This document shows positions 1-5,733 of a stretch of DNA of 13,789 nt, in pieces. Each line of letters starts with the position of its first letter. Position 1 is the first letter of the stretch. Origin of the DNA: Anaerolineaceae bacterium (GTDB lineage: Bacteria > Chloroflexota > Anaerolineae > JAAYZQ01). Made by a program: the position numbers and the translations under genes. The stretch is taken from the NCBI GenBank assembly GCA_012514775.1, contig JAAYZQ010000400.1, forward strand, positions 1 through 13,789, given 5' to 3'. A model generated the notes under the pieces. It ran no database searches, was not told the DNA's origin, and was given only the letters and a program-made list of their open reading frames with translations.

Positions 1-267
1 GAGCCGGATGTTCTGGAACGTCCGGGCGACACCGGCCTCGACGATGCGGTACGGAGGCCAGCCGGTGATGTCCCTGTCCTCCAGCATGAACCGGCCCGCC
101 GTCGGGCAATAGATCCCGGTCAGGATGTTAAAGAACGTCGTCTTGCCCGAGCCGTTTGGACCGATGATGCCCAGGATCTGTTTTTGCTTGACGGTCAGGT
201 CCACATTGTTGACGGCCCTAACGCCGCCAAAGTCCATGGTTGCCCCTTCAGCTCTCAGTAGATCCAT
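1..267 (-). CDS. livG: LivG-type ABC transporter ATP-binding protein, N-terminal 89 residues (cut by window edge)
   Basis: This is one of the two cytoplasmic ATPases that power a branched-chain amino acid / amide (HAAT, Liv-type) importer. Translating the minus strand from ATG at 265-267 gives an open frame to base 1. It begins [20 protein letters not shown] and continues with a Walker [10 protein letters not shown] (about residues 37-45), a [10 protein letters not shown] segment and ARTFQNIRL, which holds the Q-loop glutamine typical of LivG. The rest, with the signature motif and Walker B, lies beyond the left edge. A purine-rich AAGGGG sits 7 nt before the ATG; an in-frame GTG directly before it is an alternative start. 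The gene follows livM by 46 bp, as expected in a livHMGF series. livF and a substrate-binding protein gene are probably further left. Confidence 0.93.
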   Translation of the reverse strand, partial: MDLLRAEGATMDFGGVRAVNNVDLTVKQKQILGIIGPNGSGKTTFFNILTGIYCPTAGRFMLEDRDITGWPPYRIVEAGVARTFQNIRL

Positions 268-291
268 CACATTGCCCCTTGCGTCTATCCC

Positions 292-310
292 CTGCCCGGC
301 TCGCGGGCAG
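292..310 (-). other. Intercistronic hairpin between livM and livG
   Basis: An inverted repeat with 7-bp arms CTGCCCG / CGGGCAG and a 5-nt loop lies in the 46-bp gap between the livM stop and the livG start. No T-run follows it on the minus strand, so it is not a standard intrinsic terminator. A role in mRNA stability or in setting the relative output of livG is an inference. Confidence 0.45.
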
Positions 311-313
311 CGC

Positions 314-1342
314 CTAGCACTCGACTTCTTGCCGCTTCGGCCGCAACTGCCGCCAGAAATTGCCCTTGACCGCCTTGGCCACGGCCGACTTGCCCATGAT
401 GCCCTGCGGCCGCCAGGCCATGAGGATGACCATGAGCATGCCGTTCAGCAACATGCGGTACTCGTACAGCGGCTGGAAGATCTGGGGCAGGCTGACAAGG
501 ATCGCGGCGCCCAGCACAGAACCGGGCAGGCTGCCCAACCCACCCAGGATGGCCATCTGCATGTGGAAGATGGACTCGTTGAGGCCAAAGGTCATCGGCC
601 CGACAAAGCCCAGGAAGTGGGCCAACATGCAGCCCGAGACGCCGGCCCACATGCTGCCACAGGCAAAGGCCAACACCTTGTAGCGGGCAATGTTGATCCC
701 CATGGCCAGAGCGGCCGTCTCGTCCTCGCGGATGGCGATGAGCGCCCGGCCCACGTGGGAGCGGGTCAGGCGGTGCATGAATATATAACATAATATGCTG
801 ATGGCCAGGTAGAGAAAGTAGACCAACTTGGGCTCGTCGAACACGATGGGTCCAATCTGGGGCGGCGGCACGGCGGGCAGGCCCATCGGCCCGCGGGTGA
901 CTGCCATCCAGTTGAGCGCCACGATGTGAAAGATCTCACCAAAGCCGATGGTCATCAGCGTCAGATAGTCGCTGCCCACCCGCAGGCAGGGGAAGCCGAG
1001 GAGGATGCCAAAGATGCCGGCCACCACCGCGGCCGCCACCAGGGCCACCGGCCAGGGCAGCCCCAGGCGCATGACCACCAGGGCCGAGGTGTAGGCCCCG
1101 ATGCCGTAAAAGGCCGCCTGTCCCAGGGTGAGCATGCCGCCAAAGCCGGTGATGAGGTTCTGGGAGAGTGCGAGGGGGATGTCGATGATGATCGAGATGA
1201 TGATGCGGAACACGTAATCGTTGGGCACCACCTCCGGCACGGCAAAGAGGACGATGGTGCCCACCACCGCCAGCCACAGCCGCCACGATCGCAGGAGGGA
1301 CGTCTTGTCGCTTGATTGGGGTTTTGCAGTCTTGGTCGCCAT
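314..1342 (-). CDS. livM: LivM-type branched-chain amino acid/amide ABC transporter permease
   Basis: This is one of two inner-membrane permease subunits of a Liv-type importer (BPD_transp_2 family), pairing with LivH and driven by LivG/LivF. The 342-residue protein is almost wholly hydrophobic helices after a short polar N-terminus ([13 protein letters not shown]). It carries the family hallmarks [26 protein letters not shown] (about 62-87), [15 protein letters not shown] (about 125-139) and the ATPase-contact region [17 protein letters not shown] (about 271-287). The chosen ATG (1340-1342) lies 4 nt after the livH stop. The upstream in-frame ATG at 1405 lies inside livH and would add 21 unrelated polar residues. 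The tail is basic ([17 protein letters not shown]). Family assignment is secure; the substrate is not, because HAAT permeases also move urea, amides and other amino acids. Confidence 0.93.
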   Translation of the reverse strand: MATKTAKPQSSDKTSLLRSWRLWLAVVGTIVLFAVPEVVPNDYVFRIIISIIIDIPLALSQNLITGFGGMLTLGQAAFYGIGAYTSALVVMRLGLPWPVALVAAAVVAGIFGILLGFPCLRVGSDYLTLMTIGFGEIFHIVALNWMAVTRGPMGLPAVPPPQIGPIVFDEPKLVYFLYLAISILCYIFMHRLTRSHVGRALIAIREDETAALAMGINIARYKVLAFACGSMWAGVSGCMLAHFLGFVGPMTFGLNESIFHMQMAILGGLGSLPGSVLGAAILVSLPQIFQPLYEYRMLLNGMLMVILMAWRPQGIMGKSAVAKAVKGNFWRQLRPKRQEVEC

Positions 1343-1346
1343 GGCC

Positions 1347-2225
1347 CTAGACCTTTTCCGCGATCTGCCGGCCAAAGATGCCCATTGGCCGGACGACCAG
1401 CACAATCATGACCAGACCGTAGCAGATGGCATCCCGGTAGGCCGACGAGATAAAGCCGGAGATGAACGCCTCGGTAATCCCCAGCAAGAGTCCGCCGACA
1501 AAGGCCCCCTTCAGGCTGCCGATGCCGCCGATGATGCAGGCGATCCAGGCCTTCATCGTCCCCAGGAAACCCATGCCGATCCAGACCGCATAGTACATGG
1601 CAAAGAGGATACCGCCTGCCACCCCGAAAAAGCCGCCGGCAAAGTAGACGAACCGGATGATGCGGTTCACTTCGATGCCCATCAGCTTGGCGGCCGGGAT
1701 GTCCTGGGCCACGCTGCGCGTCGCCTTGCCCAGCTTGGTCTTGCGCACGATGATGGCAAAGACACCCGTCAGCGACAGCGCCAGGGCCAGGATGATGATC
1801 TGCAAGGTGTTGATCTGCACGTTGCCGACCTGGATCATCTGCGTCGGAAAGAGCTGCGGAAAGGGCATCGTCTCGGTGCCCCAGATGAGCTGCGCCGCAT
1901 TGCGCAGCACCAGGGCCGCGCCCACGGCGCTGATCATTGGCACCACCCGCTGCGCGTTGCGCACCGGCCGGTACGCCACTCGCTCCACCAGGATGCCGAT
2001 GAGCCCGCCCGCCAGGCACGCCAGCAGGATGGCGACGGGCACGGGCACTACGCTGGCCAGGAGGGTGAGGGCGATAAAGGTCCCAAACATATAGATGTCG
2101 CCGTGGGCAAAGTTGATGAGCTCCAGGATGCCATACACCATGTTATAGCCCACAGCAACGAGGGCATAGATGCTCCCGGCGGCCAGGCCGTTCAAGAGCT
2201 GTTTAAAGATATAGTCCGCGTCCAT
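1347..2225 (-). CDS. livH: LivH-type branched-chain amino acid/amide ABC transporter permease
   Basis: This is the partner permease of LivM in the inner membrane. The 292-residue protein starts MDADYIFKQLLNGLAAGSIYALVAVGYNMVYGILELINFAHGD, the near-invariant LivH opening. It contains ERVAYRPVRNAQRVVPMISAVG (about 80-101) and the ATPase-coupling region CIIGGIGSLKGAFVGGLLLG (about 230-249), and it ends with VMIVLVVRPMGIFG. The ATG at 2223-2225 is chosen because GAGGAG lies 7 nt upstream and the LivH homology starts there. An in-frame ATG 14 codons upstream (2267) falls on the 2248-2267 hairpin and adds non-family sequence. The gene is the first transport gene after the FAD dehydrogenase (86-bp gap) and is nearly fused to livM (4 nt). 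It is probably cotranscribed from the promoter at 4970-4999. Confidence 0.94.
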   Translation of the reverse strand: MDADYIFKQLLNGLAAGSIYALVAVGYNMVYGILELINFAHGDIYMFGTFIALTLLASVVPVPVAILLACLAGGLIGILVERVAYRPVRNAQRVVPMISAVGAALVLRNAAQLIWGTETMPFPQLFPTQMIQVGNVQINTLQIIILALALSLTGVFAIIVRKTKLGKATRSVAQDIPAAKLMGIEVNRIIRFVYFAGGFFGVAGGILFAMYYAVWIGMGFLGTMKAWIACIIGGIGSLKGAFVGGLLLGITEAFISGFISSAYRDAICYGLVMIVLVVRPMGIFGRQIAEKV

Positions 2226-2232
2226 CAGGATT

Positions 2233-2238
2233 CTCCTC
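2233..2238 (-). promoter_or_regulatory. Ribosome binding site deciding the livH start
   Basis: The minus strand reads GAGGAG, 7 nt upstream of ATG 2223-2225. This supports the shorter livH start over the in-frame ATG at 2267, which has no comparable site. Confidence 0.75.
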
Positions 2239-2247
2239 ACCAAGACA

Positions 2248-2267
2248 GTGGGAGATCGTTCTCCCAC
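2248..2267 (-). other. Perfect 8-bp intercistronic hairpin between the FAD dehydrogenase gene and livH
   Basis: The arms GTGGGAGA / TCTCCCAC flank a 4-nt loop, all in the 86-bp gap between the dehydrogenase stop (2312) and the livH ribosome binding site. The next bases on the minus strand (TGTCTTGG) are not a uridine tract, so a strong intrinsic terminator is unlikely. The hairpin could protect the 3' end of the upstream enzyme mRNA or weaken read-through into the transporter genes; both are inferences. Confidence 0.6.
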
Positions 2268-2311
2268 GGATCCTTATGGTGCCAGGGTCCGGGCGTCGTC
2301 CCAGGGCGGTT

Positions 2312-3484
2312 CTAACCGGATGCCGGCGCCGCATCCAGGTGCTGATGGGCAAAATGCCCGGCCTTTTCCGCGACCCCACTCTGGAAGCGATCCAGCCGGA
2401 AGGCCTCCACCGGCAGAGACGTCTCGCCCTCTACCACCAGCTCGCACAGCAACTGGCCGATGATGGGCGTCAGCGCGAACCCGTGGCCCGAGAAGCCGCT
2501 GGCCAGGATCAGACCCTCCACCTCGTCCACTCGCCCGAAGATGAAATTGTCGTCCGGGCTAAAGTCGATGGTGCCCACCCAGGTGCGAATCAAGTTCAGG
2601 CCCCGGAAGGCCGGCACGATCTTCAGGATGTTGGTCACCGTGCGCGTCATCTCGTCATAGTTGGTGGCCTTGCTAAAGCCGGTGATGCCGCCCGGTGCGT
2701 TGGTGTTGCCGATGTAGACGTGGCCGCGGGCCGACTGGCGGCACACGCCGATGCCGCTGATCAGCAAAAAGGGCGGCAGGATGGGCGGCATCGGTTCGGT
2801 GAGGATGAACTGGTTTGGACAGGGGGTGAGGGGAATGTCCACGCCGGCCATGCGCGCGATGCGATCCGACCAGGGGCCGGCGGCATTGATCACCGTCTCT
2901 GTTTCGATGCGGCCCCCGCTCGTCTCCAGCCCACGGATCCGTCCTCCGCGGACGTCCACGTCCAGAACCTCGGTGCCCAGCAGGACGCGCGCCCCGTGGC
3001 GCCGGGCGGCGTCCAGGTAGCCCCGCGCGACCAGGAACGGGTTGGCGATGAGATCCGTCGGGCTGTACAGCCCACCGTGGATCCAATCGGAGATGGCCGG
3101 CGCCATGGCTCGAACCTCGCCCCGGTCCAGCGCATACTCCCGGATGCCATGGACACCGTCGCGGGCGGCCAGGCCGCGCTGCATCTCCAGCTCCTGCTCG
3201 GTCAGCGCCACCCACAGGTAACCGTCCTCCGTGAGCTCCAGGTCGCAGCCCAGCTCCTCGGCCAGGCCGTGCCAGCGCCGCATGGCGGCGACCATCAGCG
3301 GCACCTCGTCGGGATCGCGCCCGATCTGGCGAATGCCGCCCGGGTTCCGGCCGCCCGCTTCCATGGCGACGTTGCGCCGGTCGACCAGCAGGACGTCTAC
3401 CCCGGCCCGGGCCAGCTCGTAGGTGGCCGACAGCCCCGTCGAGCCGGCCCCCACCACGACGACCTCCGCGTGCTGGGACATCAT
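2312..3484 (-). CDS. DAO-family FAD-dependent amino acid/amine dehydrogenase (HcnC / sarcosine oxidase beta-like)
   Basis: This is the catalytic flavoprotein of the operon, expected to oxidise the C-N bond of an amino acid or N-substituted amino acid and pass electrons to Fe-S partners. The 390-residue protein starts with a Rossmann FAD site, VVVVGAGSTGLSATYELARAG (GxGxxG at 12-17, acidic D35 ending strand 2), and then GGRNPGGIRQ (44-53). VINAAGPWSD (198-207), RTWVGTIDFSPDDNFIFGR (300-318) and LILASGFSGHGFALTPIIGQ (325-344) are the C-terminal FAD-closing motifs of DAO proteins. The length fits HcnC and the SoxB/proline dehydrogenase beta group. Its start overlaps the BFD ferredoxin stop by 4 bp (ATGA), which indicates translational coupling. 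Candidate substrates are sarcosine, proline or hydroxyproline, glycine, D-amino acids or opines; the sequence alone does not decide. A degradation role fits the transporter genes that follow. Confidence 0.88.
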   Translation of the reverse strand: MMSQHAEVVVVGAGSTGLSATYELARAGVDVLLVDRRNVAMEAGGRNPGGIRQIGRDPDEVPLMVAAMRRWHGLAEELGCDLELTEDGYLWVALTEQELEMQRGLAARDGVHGIREYALDRGEVRAMAPAISDWIHGGLYSPTDLIANPFLVARGYLDAARRHGARVLLGTEVLDVDVRGGRIRGLETSGGRIETETVINAAGPWSDRIARMAGVDIPLTPCPNQFILTEPMPPILPPFLLISGIGVCRQSARGHVYIGNTNAPGGITGFSKATNYDEMTRTVTNILKIVPAFRGLNLIRTWVGTIDFSPDDNFIFGRVDEVEGLILASGFSGHGFALTPIIGQLLCELVVEGETSLPVEAFRLDRFQSGVAEKAGHFAHQHLDAAPASG

Positions 3485-3780
3485 GGCTCATCCCTCTCTT
3501 CCAGGATGTCGAGGGGGATCGGCCGCAGGGGTGGGCGCTGCGTGTCGGGCAACACGTCGGCCAGGTCCTGCCCCGTCTCCTCGGCAACGATGCGCGCCAC
3601 CAGCCGGCCACAGGTGCGCCCCTGGCACAGGCCCATGCCGGCCCGCGTCTTGCGCTTGACCCACGTGACCGAGTCGCACCCCGCGGCGATGGCGGCCTCA
3701 AGCTCGGCCCTGGTGATCTCTTCACAGCGACAGACGATCAACGCTTCCTCAGAAATGGTCGGCCTCCTTTCTTCTGTCAT
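3481..3780 (-). CDS. Stand-alone BFD-type [2Fe-2S] protein (HcnB C-terminal-tail-like)
   Basis: This 99-residue protein probably carries one [2Fe-2S] cluster and relays electrons from the neighbouring FAD dehydrogenase. Residues 15-70 match the Fer2_BFD pattern: IVCRCEEITRAELEAAIAAG followed by TRAGMGLCQGRTCGRLVARI, with cysteines 17, 19, 52 and 57 in a C-x-C...C-x4-C arrangement. In HcnB and many DAO-partner alpha subunits this domain is the C-terminal tail of a much larger Pyr_redox flavoprotein. Here it stands alone, with only a short N-terminus and a Pro-rich acidic C-terminus (PPLRPIPLDILEERDEP). The start at 3778-3780 is preceded by GGGAGGG. The stop overlaps the dehydrogenase start by 4 bp. 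The cluster type follows from the family, not from data. Confidence 0.88.
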   Translation of the reverse strand: MTEERRPTISEEALIVCRCEEITRAELEAAIAAGCDSVTWVKRKTRAGMGLCQGRTCGRLVARIVAEETGQDLADVLPDTQRPPLRPIPLDILEERDEP

Positions 3781-3811
3781 TTCAGACCCTCCCCTCTCCC
3801 CTTTATGAGCA

Positions 3812-4324
3812 TCATGCCGCCGCCCCGGGCCGCTGGATGCTGCGCACCTCGTGGACGAGATCCTTCGGAACCGCGATGCTCACGACCGCCGTGCGATCGA
3901 AGGCTTTGGGCGTCTGCACCTTGACCACCGTCGCCTGGCACACCACGGCCCCCGCGCGGTTCACCGCCGGCACCCGGCTGCCCACCACGGGCAGGGGCAG
4001 GTATTCAAAGGGAAAGCTCACCAGCGATTCGACCGGGGAATAGTGCAGGTGCACCAGGAAGATGGCCTGGCCCGGACAGCTCGCGATGCACAGCCCGCAG
4101 CCCGTACAACGCTCCGCCTCAAAGCGCGGCAGGTTGGTGATGGGCTCGCCGACGACGATGGCACCCTGGCGGCAGGCCAGCTCGCACGGGTTGCAGGGGA
4201 TCTCTTGCACGCATTCGATGACGCCGATGGGGCCCCTTTCCAGGTCCTCCGGCCGGGGATAGCCGGGCGAGGCACGCAACTCTTCAAAGGACGGAACTCC
4301 GGTATACGCTACACCTTGGTTCAT
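3812..4324 (-). CDS. 4Fe-4S dicluster electron-transfer subunit of the dehydrogenase complex
   Basis: This 170-residue protein has two four-cysteine motifs. The first is CVQEIPCNPCELAC (cysteines 38, 44, 47, 51) and the second CTGCGLCIASC (73, 76, 79, 83), each followed by the small residues usual for bacterial ferredoxins. The unusual first motif (PCNPCELAC) is of the kind seen in ferredoxin-like partners of DAO-family dehydrogenases. Residues from about 88 on form a cluster-free, beta-rich-looking tail (VVGSRVPAVNRAGAVVCQATVVKV) that is not recognised as a known domain. It starts inside the stop of the HcnA-like gene (ATGA overlap, 4321-4324), so translation is probably coupled. The gap to the BFD gene is only 31 bp. 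Its role as an electron wire between FAD, the [2Fe-2S] centres and an outside acceptor is inferred from context. Confidence 0.85.
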   Translation of the reverse strand: MNQGVAYTGVPSFEELRASPGYPRPEDLERGPIGVIECVQEIPCNPCELACRQGAIVVGEPITNLPRFEAERCTGCGLCIASCPGQAIFLVHLHYSPVESLVSFPFEYLPLPVVGSRVPAVNRAGAVVCQATVVKVQTPKAFDRTAVVSIAVPKDLVHEVRSIQRPGAAA

Positions 4325-4641
4325 TCTTCCGCCTCTTCCCAGGTGCCCAGGCCGTGTTGGCTGCGGACCACCATGCCGTCCTCCGCGGGCGTGACGCAGG
4401 TGCGCACGTTGGGCCGGCCGTTCACCGTCATGGCACAGTCCGTGCAGCGGCCAATGGCGCAGTACACGCCCCGCGGCTCGTTTCGTTTCGTCGTCCTCCG
4501 AAAGACGCGAATGCCGGCCGCCAGCAGCGCCGCCGCGATGGGCTCACCCTCGCGGGCCGGGATGAGCTGGCCGTCGACCTCGATCTGGATCATCTTGGCC
4601 GGCTGTGCTTCTCCGAGAATGGGGTGCTCCAGGACACGCAT
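4321..4641 (-). CDS. HcnA-like small [2Fe-2S] protein (Fer2_4 family)
   Basis: This 106-residue plant-type ferredoxin-like subunit resembles HcnA (about the same length) and the N-terminal Fer2_4 domain of sarcosine oxidase alpha. The pattern EVDGQLIPAREGEPIAAALLAAGIRVFRR is followed by GVYCAIGRCTDCAMTVNGRPNVRTCVTP, which provides cysteines 61, 66, 69 and 82 (C-x4-C-x2-C-x12-C) for one [2Fe-2S] cluster. The ATG at 4639-4641 is chosen because AGGAG lies 7 nt upstream; an ATG 12 codons earlier (4677) lies inside the preceding gene and adds non-family residues. The ribosome binding site overlaps the stop codon of the upstream small gene, and the 3' end overlaps the 4Fe-4S gene by 4 bp. It is expected to dock on the FAD dehydrogenase; the electron direction is unknown. 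Confidence 0.86.
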   Translation of the reverse strand: MRVLEHPILGEAQPAKMIQIEVDGQLIPAREGEPIAAALLAAGIRVFRRTTKRNEPRGVYCAIGRCTDCAMTVNGRPNVRTCVTPAEDGMVVRSQHGLGTWEEAEE

Positions 4642-4648
4642 CTGTTCA

Positions 4649-4653
4649 CTCCT
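4649..4653 (-). promoter_or_regulatory. Ribosome binding site deciding the HcnA-like start
   Basis: AGGAG on the minus strand lies 7 nt before ATG 4639-4641 and overlaps the stop codon (4652-4654) of the upstream small gene. This suggests coupled re-initiation and rules out the longer start at 4677. Confidence 0.75.
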
Positions 4654-4900
4654 ACAACGCCAGGATGGGAAGGCCATCGAGGGACTCGCCTTCGTCGGCG
4701 CTGGCCTTTGGCGCCGTCTCGGCCTGGGTGTCGTCCGGCGCGCTCTCGTCTCGGCTCAGGGCCAGCATTTCCGCCCGAAGCTGCTTCAAAGTGGAGCGGA
4801 TCTCTTTCAGTTCTTCCTCGTGCAGTGTGCAGTACGATTCAAACCTCTGCTCCAATTCCAGGAGGCGCAATCCCAGCGCCGATGCCGTCTTTGCATCCAT
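4652..4900 (-). CDS. Small coiled-coil protein of unknown function, first gene of the dehydrogenase-transporter operon
   Basis: This 82-residue protein matches no family that I recognise. It starts MDAKTASALGLRLLELEQRF. Residues about 8-48 have a charged, Leu-rich heptad pattern (LGLRLLELEQRFESYC, LHEEELKEIRSTLKQLRAEMLAL) that predicts a coiled coil, with a single cysteine near residue 24. Residues about 50-73 are acidic and probably disordered (DESAPDDTQAETAPKASADEGE), and the chain ends in a short hydrophobic tail, LDGLPILAL. It has no signal peptide or membrane segment. The ATG at 4898-4900 is favoured: AGGAG lies at 4911-4915, 10 nt upstream, and the start sits about 60 nt after the expected transcription start. 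An ATG at 4945 would add 15 residues. The gene is the promoter-proximal member of the operon, 10 nt ahead of the HcnA-like gene. A scaffold or assembly role for the Fe-S complex is a guess from position. Confidence 0.72.
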   Translation of the reverse strand: MDAKTASALGLRLLELEQRFESYCTLHEEELKEIRSTLKQLRAEMLALSRDESAPDDTQAETAPKASADEGESLDGLPILAL

Positions 4901-4955
4901 ATTCAACCATCTCCTCAACACACTATGGGGGGGGCCGGATCGCAAGAGGGAATAG

Positions 4956-4974
4956 ATAATCGTTTATCGATTAT
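4956..4974. promoter_or_regulatory. Operator-like 19-bp dyad overlapping the -10 box and start point of the dehydrogenase operon
   Basis: Perfect 7-bp inverted arms ATAATCG and CGATTAT are separated by 5 bp (TTTAT on the plus strand). One arm covers five bases or more of the TATAAT box and the other lies just past the expected +1. A dimeric repressor bound here would block RNA polymerase. Which protein binds is unknown; the upstream-encoded LuxR-type regulator is one candidate, and an unlinked repressor is equally possible. Confidence 0.6.
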
Positions 4975-4999
4975 ACAAGACCGCGCAAGGGTAGGTCAA
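4970..4999 (-). promoter_or_regulatory. Sigma70-type promoter of the coiled-coil / Fe-S dehydrogenase / liv operon
   Basis: On the minus strand TTGACC (4994-4999, 5 of 6 consensus bases) and TATAAT (4970-4975, 6 of 6) are separated by 18 bp. The expected start near 4963 gives a leader of about 60 nt. It is the best promoter-like match in the region and lies directly upstream of the first gene of the operon. Confidence 0.75.
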
Positions 5000-5084
5000 G
5001 GGGCAAATGGGCCAAATTCCTGGTCCGATCGGGTCAGCAGGCGAAGGGGGGTAGCGGTGACCGGCCGTCCTGGCCGTCAGGTCG

Positions 5085-5726
5085 TCAGATTAGTCCATGG
5101 CGCATGGCGATGGCCACGGCCTGGGCACGATCCGAGGCTCCCAGCTTGGCAAAGACGTCCGACAGCTTGCGCTTGACCGTCGTCTCGCTCCAATAAAGCC
5201 GCTCCGCGATCTCGCGGTTGGTCGCTCCCTCGGCAATGATGCTCAACAATCCGACCTCGGTGTCCGACAGCCCGAATTGATCCATCGTCTGCTTCTGCCC
5301 CAGGTCGGCGAACTGGCGCAGCAGGTTGTCCACCAGATCGGGCGATAGCTGCCGTTTGCCCTCGTGGGCCTTGCGCAACGCGTCGAGGAGCAGCTCCCGC
5401 CCCACGTTCTTGAGCAGGTAGCCGTACGCGCCCGCCCGAAAGGCCTCCAGCAAGAACTGCTCCTCGTCATAGTTTGTCAAGATGATGGTCTTGACCTGGG
5501 GCAACTGCTCGCCCAACAAGTGCAGCACCCGGAGCCCATCCATGCCCGGCATCCGGATGTCCAGCAGCACGATGTCCGGCTGCATCTCTTTCGCACGCTC
5601 CATCGCCTCGTCGGCGTTGCCGGCCTCGCCCACGACCTCCACGTCCTGCGCGCCCGACAGCATGCTCCGCAGCCCCCGCCGGACCACCACGTGGTCGTCG
5701 ACGATCAGAACCCGAATGGCTGCCAT
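5085..5726 (-). CDS. NarL/FixJ-family response regulator (receiver + LuxR HTH)
   Basis: This 213-residue DNA-binding response regulator is the partner of the kinase encoded 7 bp upstream. The receiver domain (about 4-120) has the acidic pair D10-D11, phospho-acceptor D56 in VLLDIRMPGMDG, T84 in IILTNYDEEQ and K106 in YLLKN. An alpha-helical linker leads to a LuxR/GerE helix-turn-helix (about 150-210): LSDTEVGLLSIIAEGATNREIAERLYWSETTVKRKLSDVFAKLG. All canonical residues are present, so it should be activated by phosphorylation. The ATG at 5724-5726 has a GAGGGGA-rich site just upstream that overlaps the kinase stop region, indicating one transcript. Target genes are unknown. The dehydrogenase-transporter operon starts 184 bp downstream and is a natural candidate, but the sequence does not prove this. 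Confidence 0.93.
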   Translation of the reverse strand: MAAIRVLIVDDHVVVRRGLRSMLSGAQDVEVVGEAGNADEAMERAKEMQPDIVLLDIRMPGMDGLRVLHLLGEQLPQVKTIILTNYDEEQFLLEAFRAGAYGYLLKNVGRELLLDALRKAHEGKRQLSPDLVDNLLRQFADLGQKQTMDQFGLSDTEVGLLSIIAEGATNREIAERLYWSETTVKRKLSDVFAKLGASDRAQAVAIAMRHGLI

Positions 5727-5733
5727 GCTCCCC

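Larger units (their letters stand above)
4901..5084. other. Intergenic region holding the operon promoter and a dyad; no gene seen
   Basis: This 184-bp stretch lies between the response regulator stop and the coiled-coil gene. From right to left it holds a weak bulged inverted repeat just past the regulator stop (about 5058-5079, arms TGAC-GGCC / GGCC-GTCA, no T-run), a perfect CCGATCGG palindrome (5025-5032), the promoter (4970-4999), the operator-like dyad (4956-4974) and a run of eight G on the plus strand (about 4927-4934) in the untranslated leader. It is locally AT-rich around the promoter, in contrast to its surroundings. Confidence 0.6.

Noticed and set aside
2226..2267. livH start at 2267
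   Set aside because: It begins on a hairpin arm, lacks a good ribosome binding site and adds 14 residues (MGERSPTVLVRRIL) not seen in LivH proteins.
125..2315. Several long plus-strand frames over the liv genes (for example 125-793 and 1221-2315)
   Set aside because: They are shadows of livG, livM and livH, whose membrane and ATPase motifs are unambiguous on the minus strand.
2276..3808. Open reading frame of 510 codons on the plus strand
   Set aside because: It is antisense to the FAD dehydrogenase and BFD genes and has the same low-information His/Gln/Arg/Asp composition and no recognisable motif.
5058..5079. Possible terminator after the response regulator gene
   Set aside because: The inverted repeat has only 4+4 bp with a bulge and no uridine tract. 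It is mentioned in the intergenic entry but not called a terminator.
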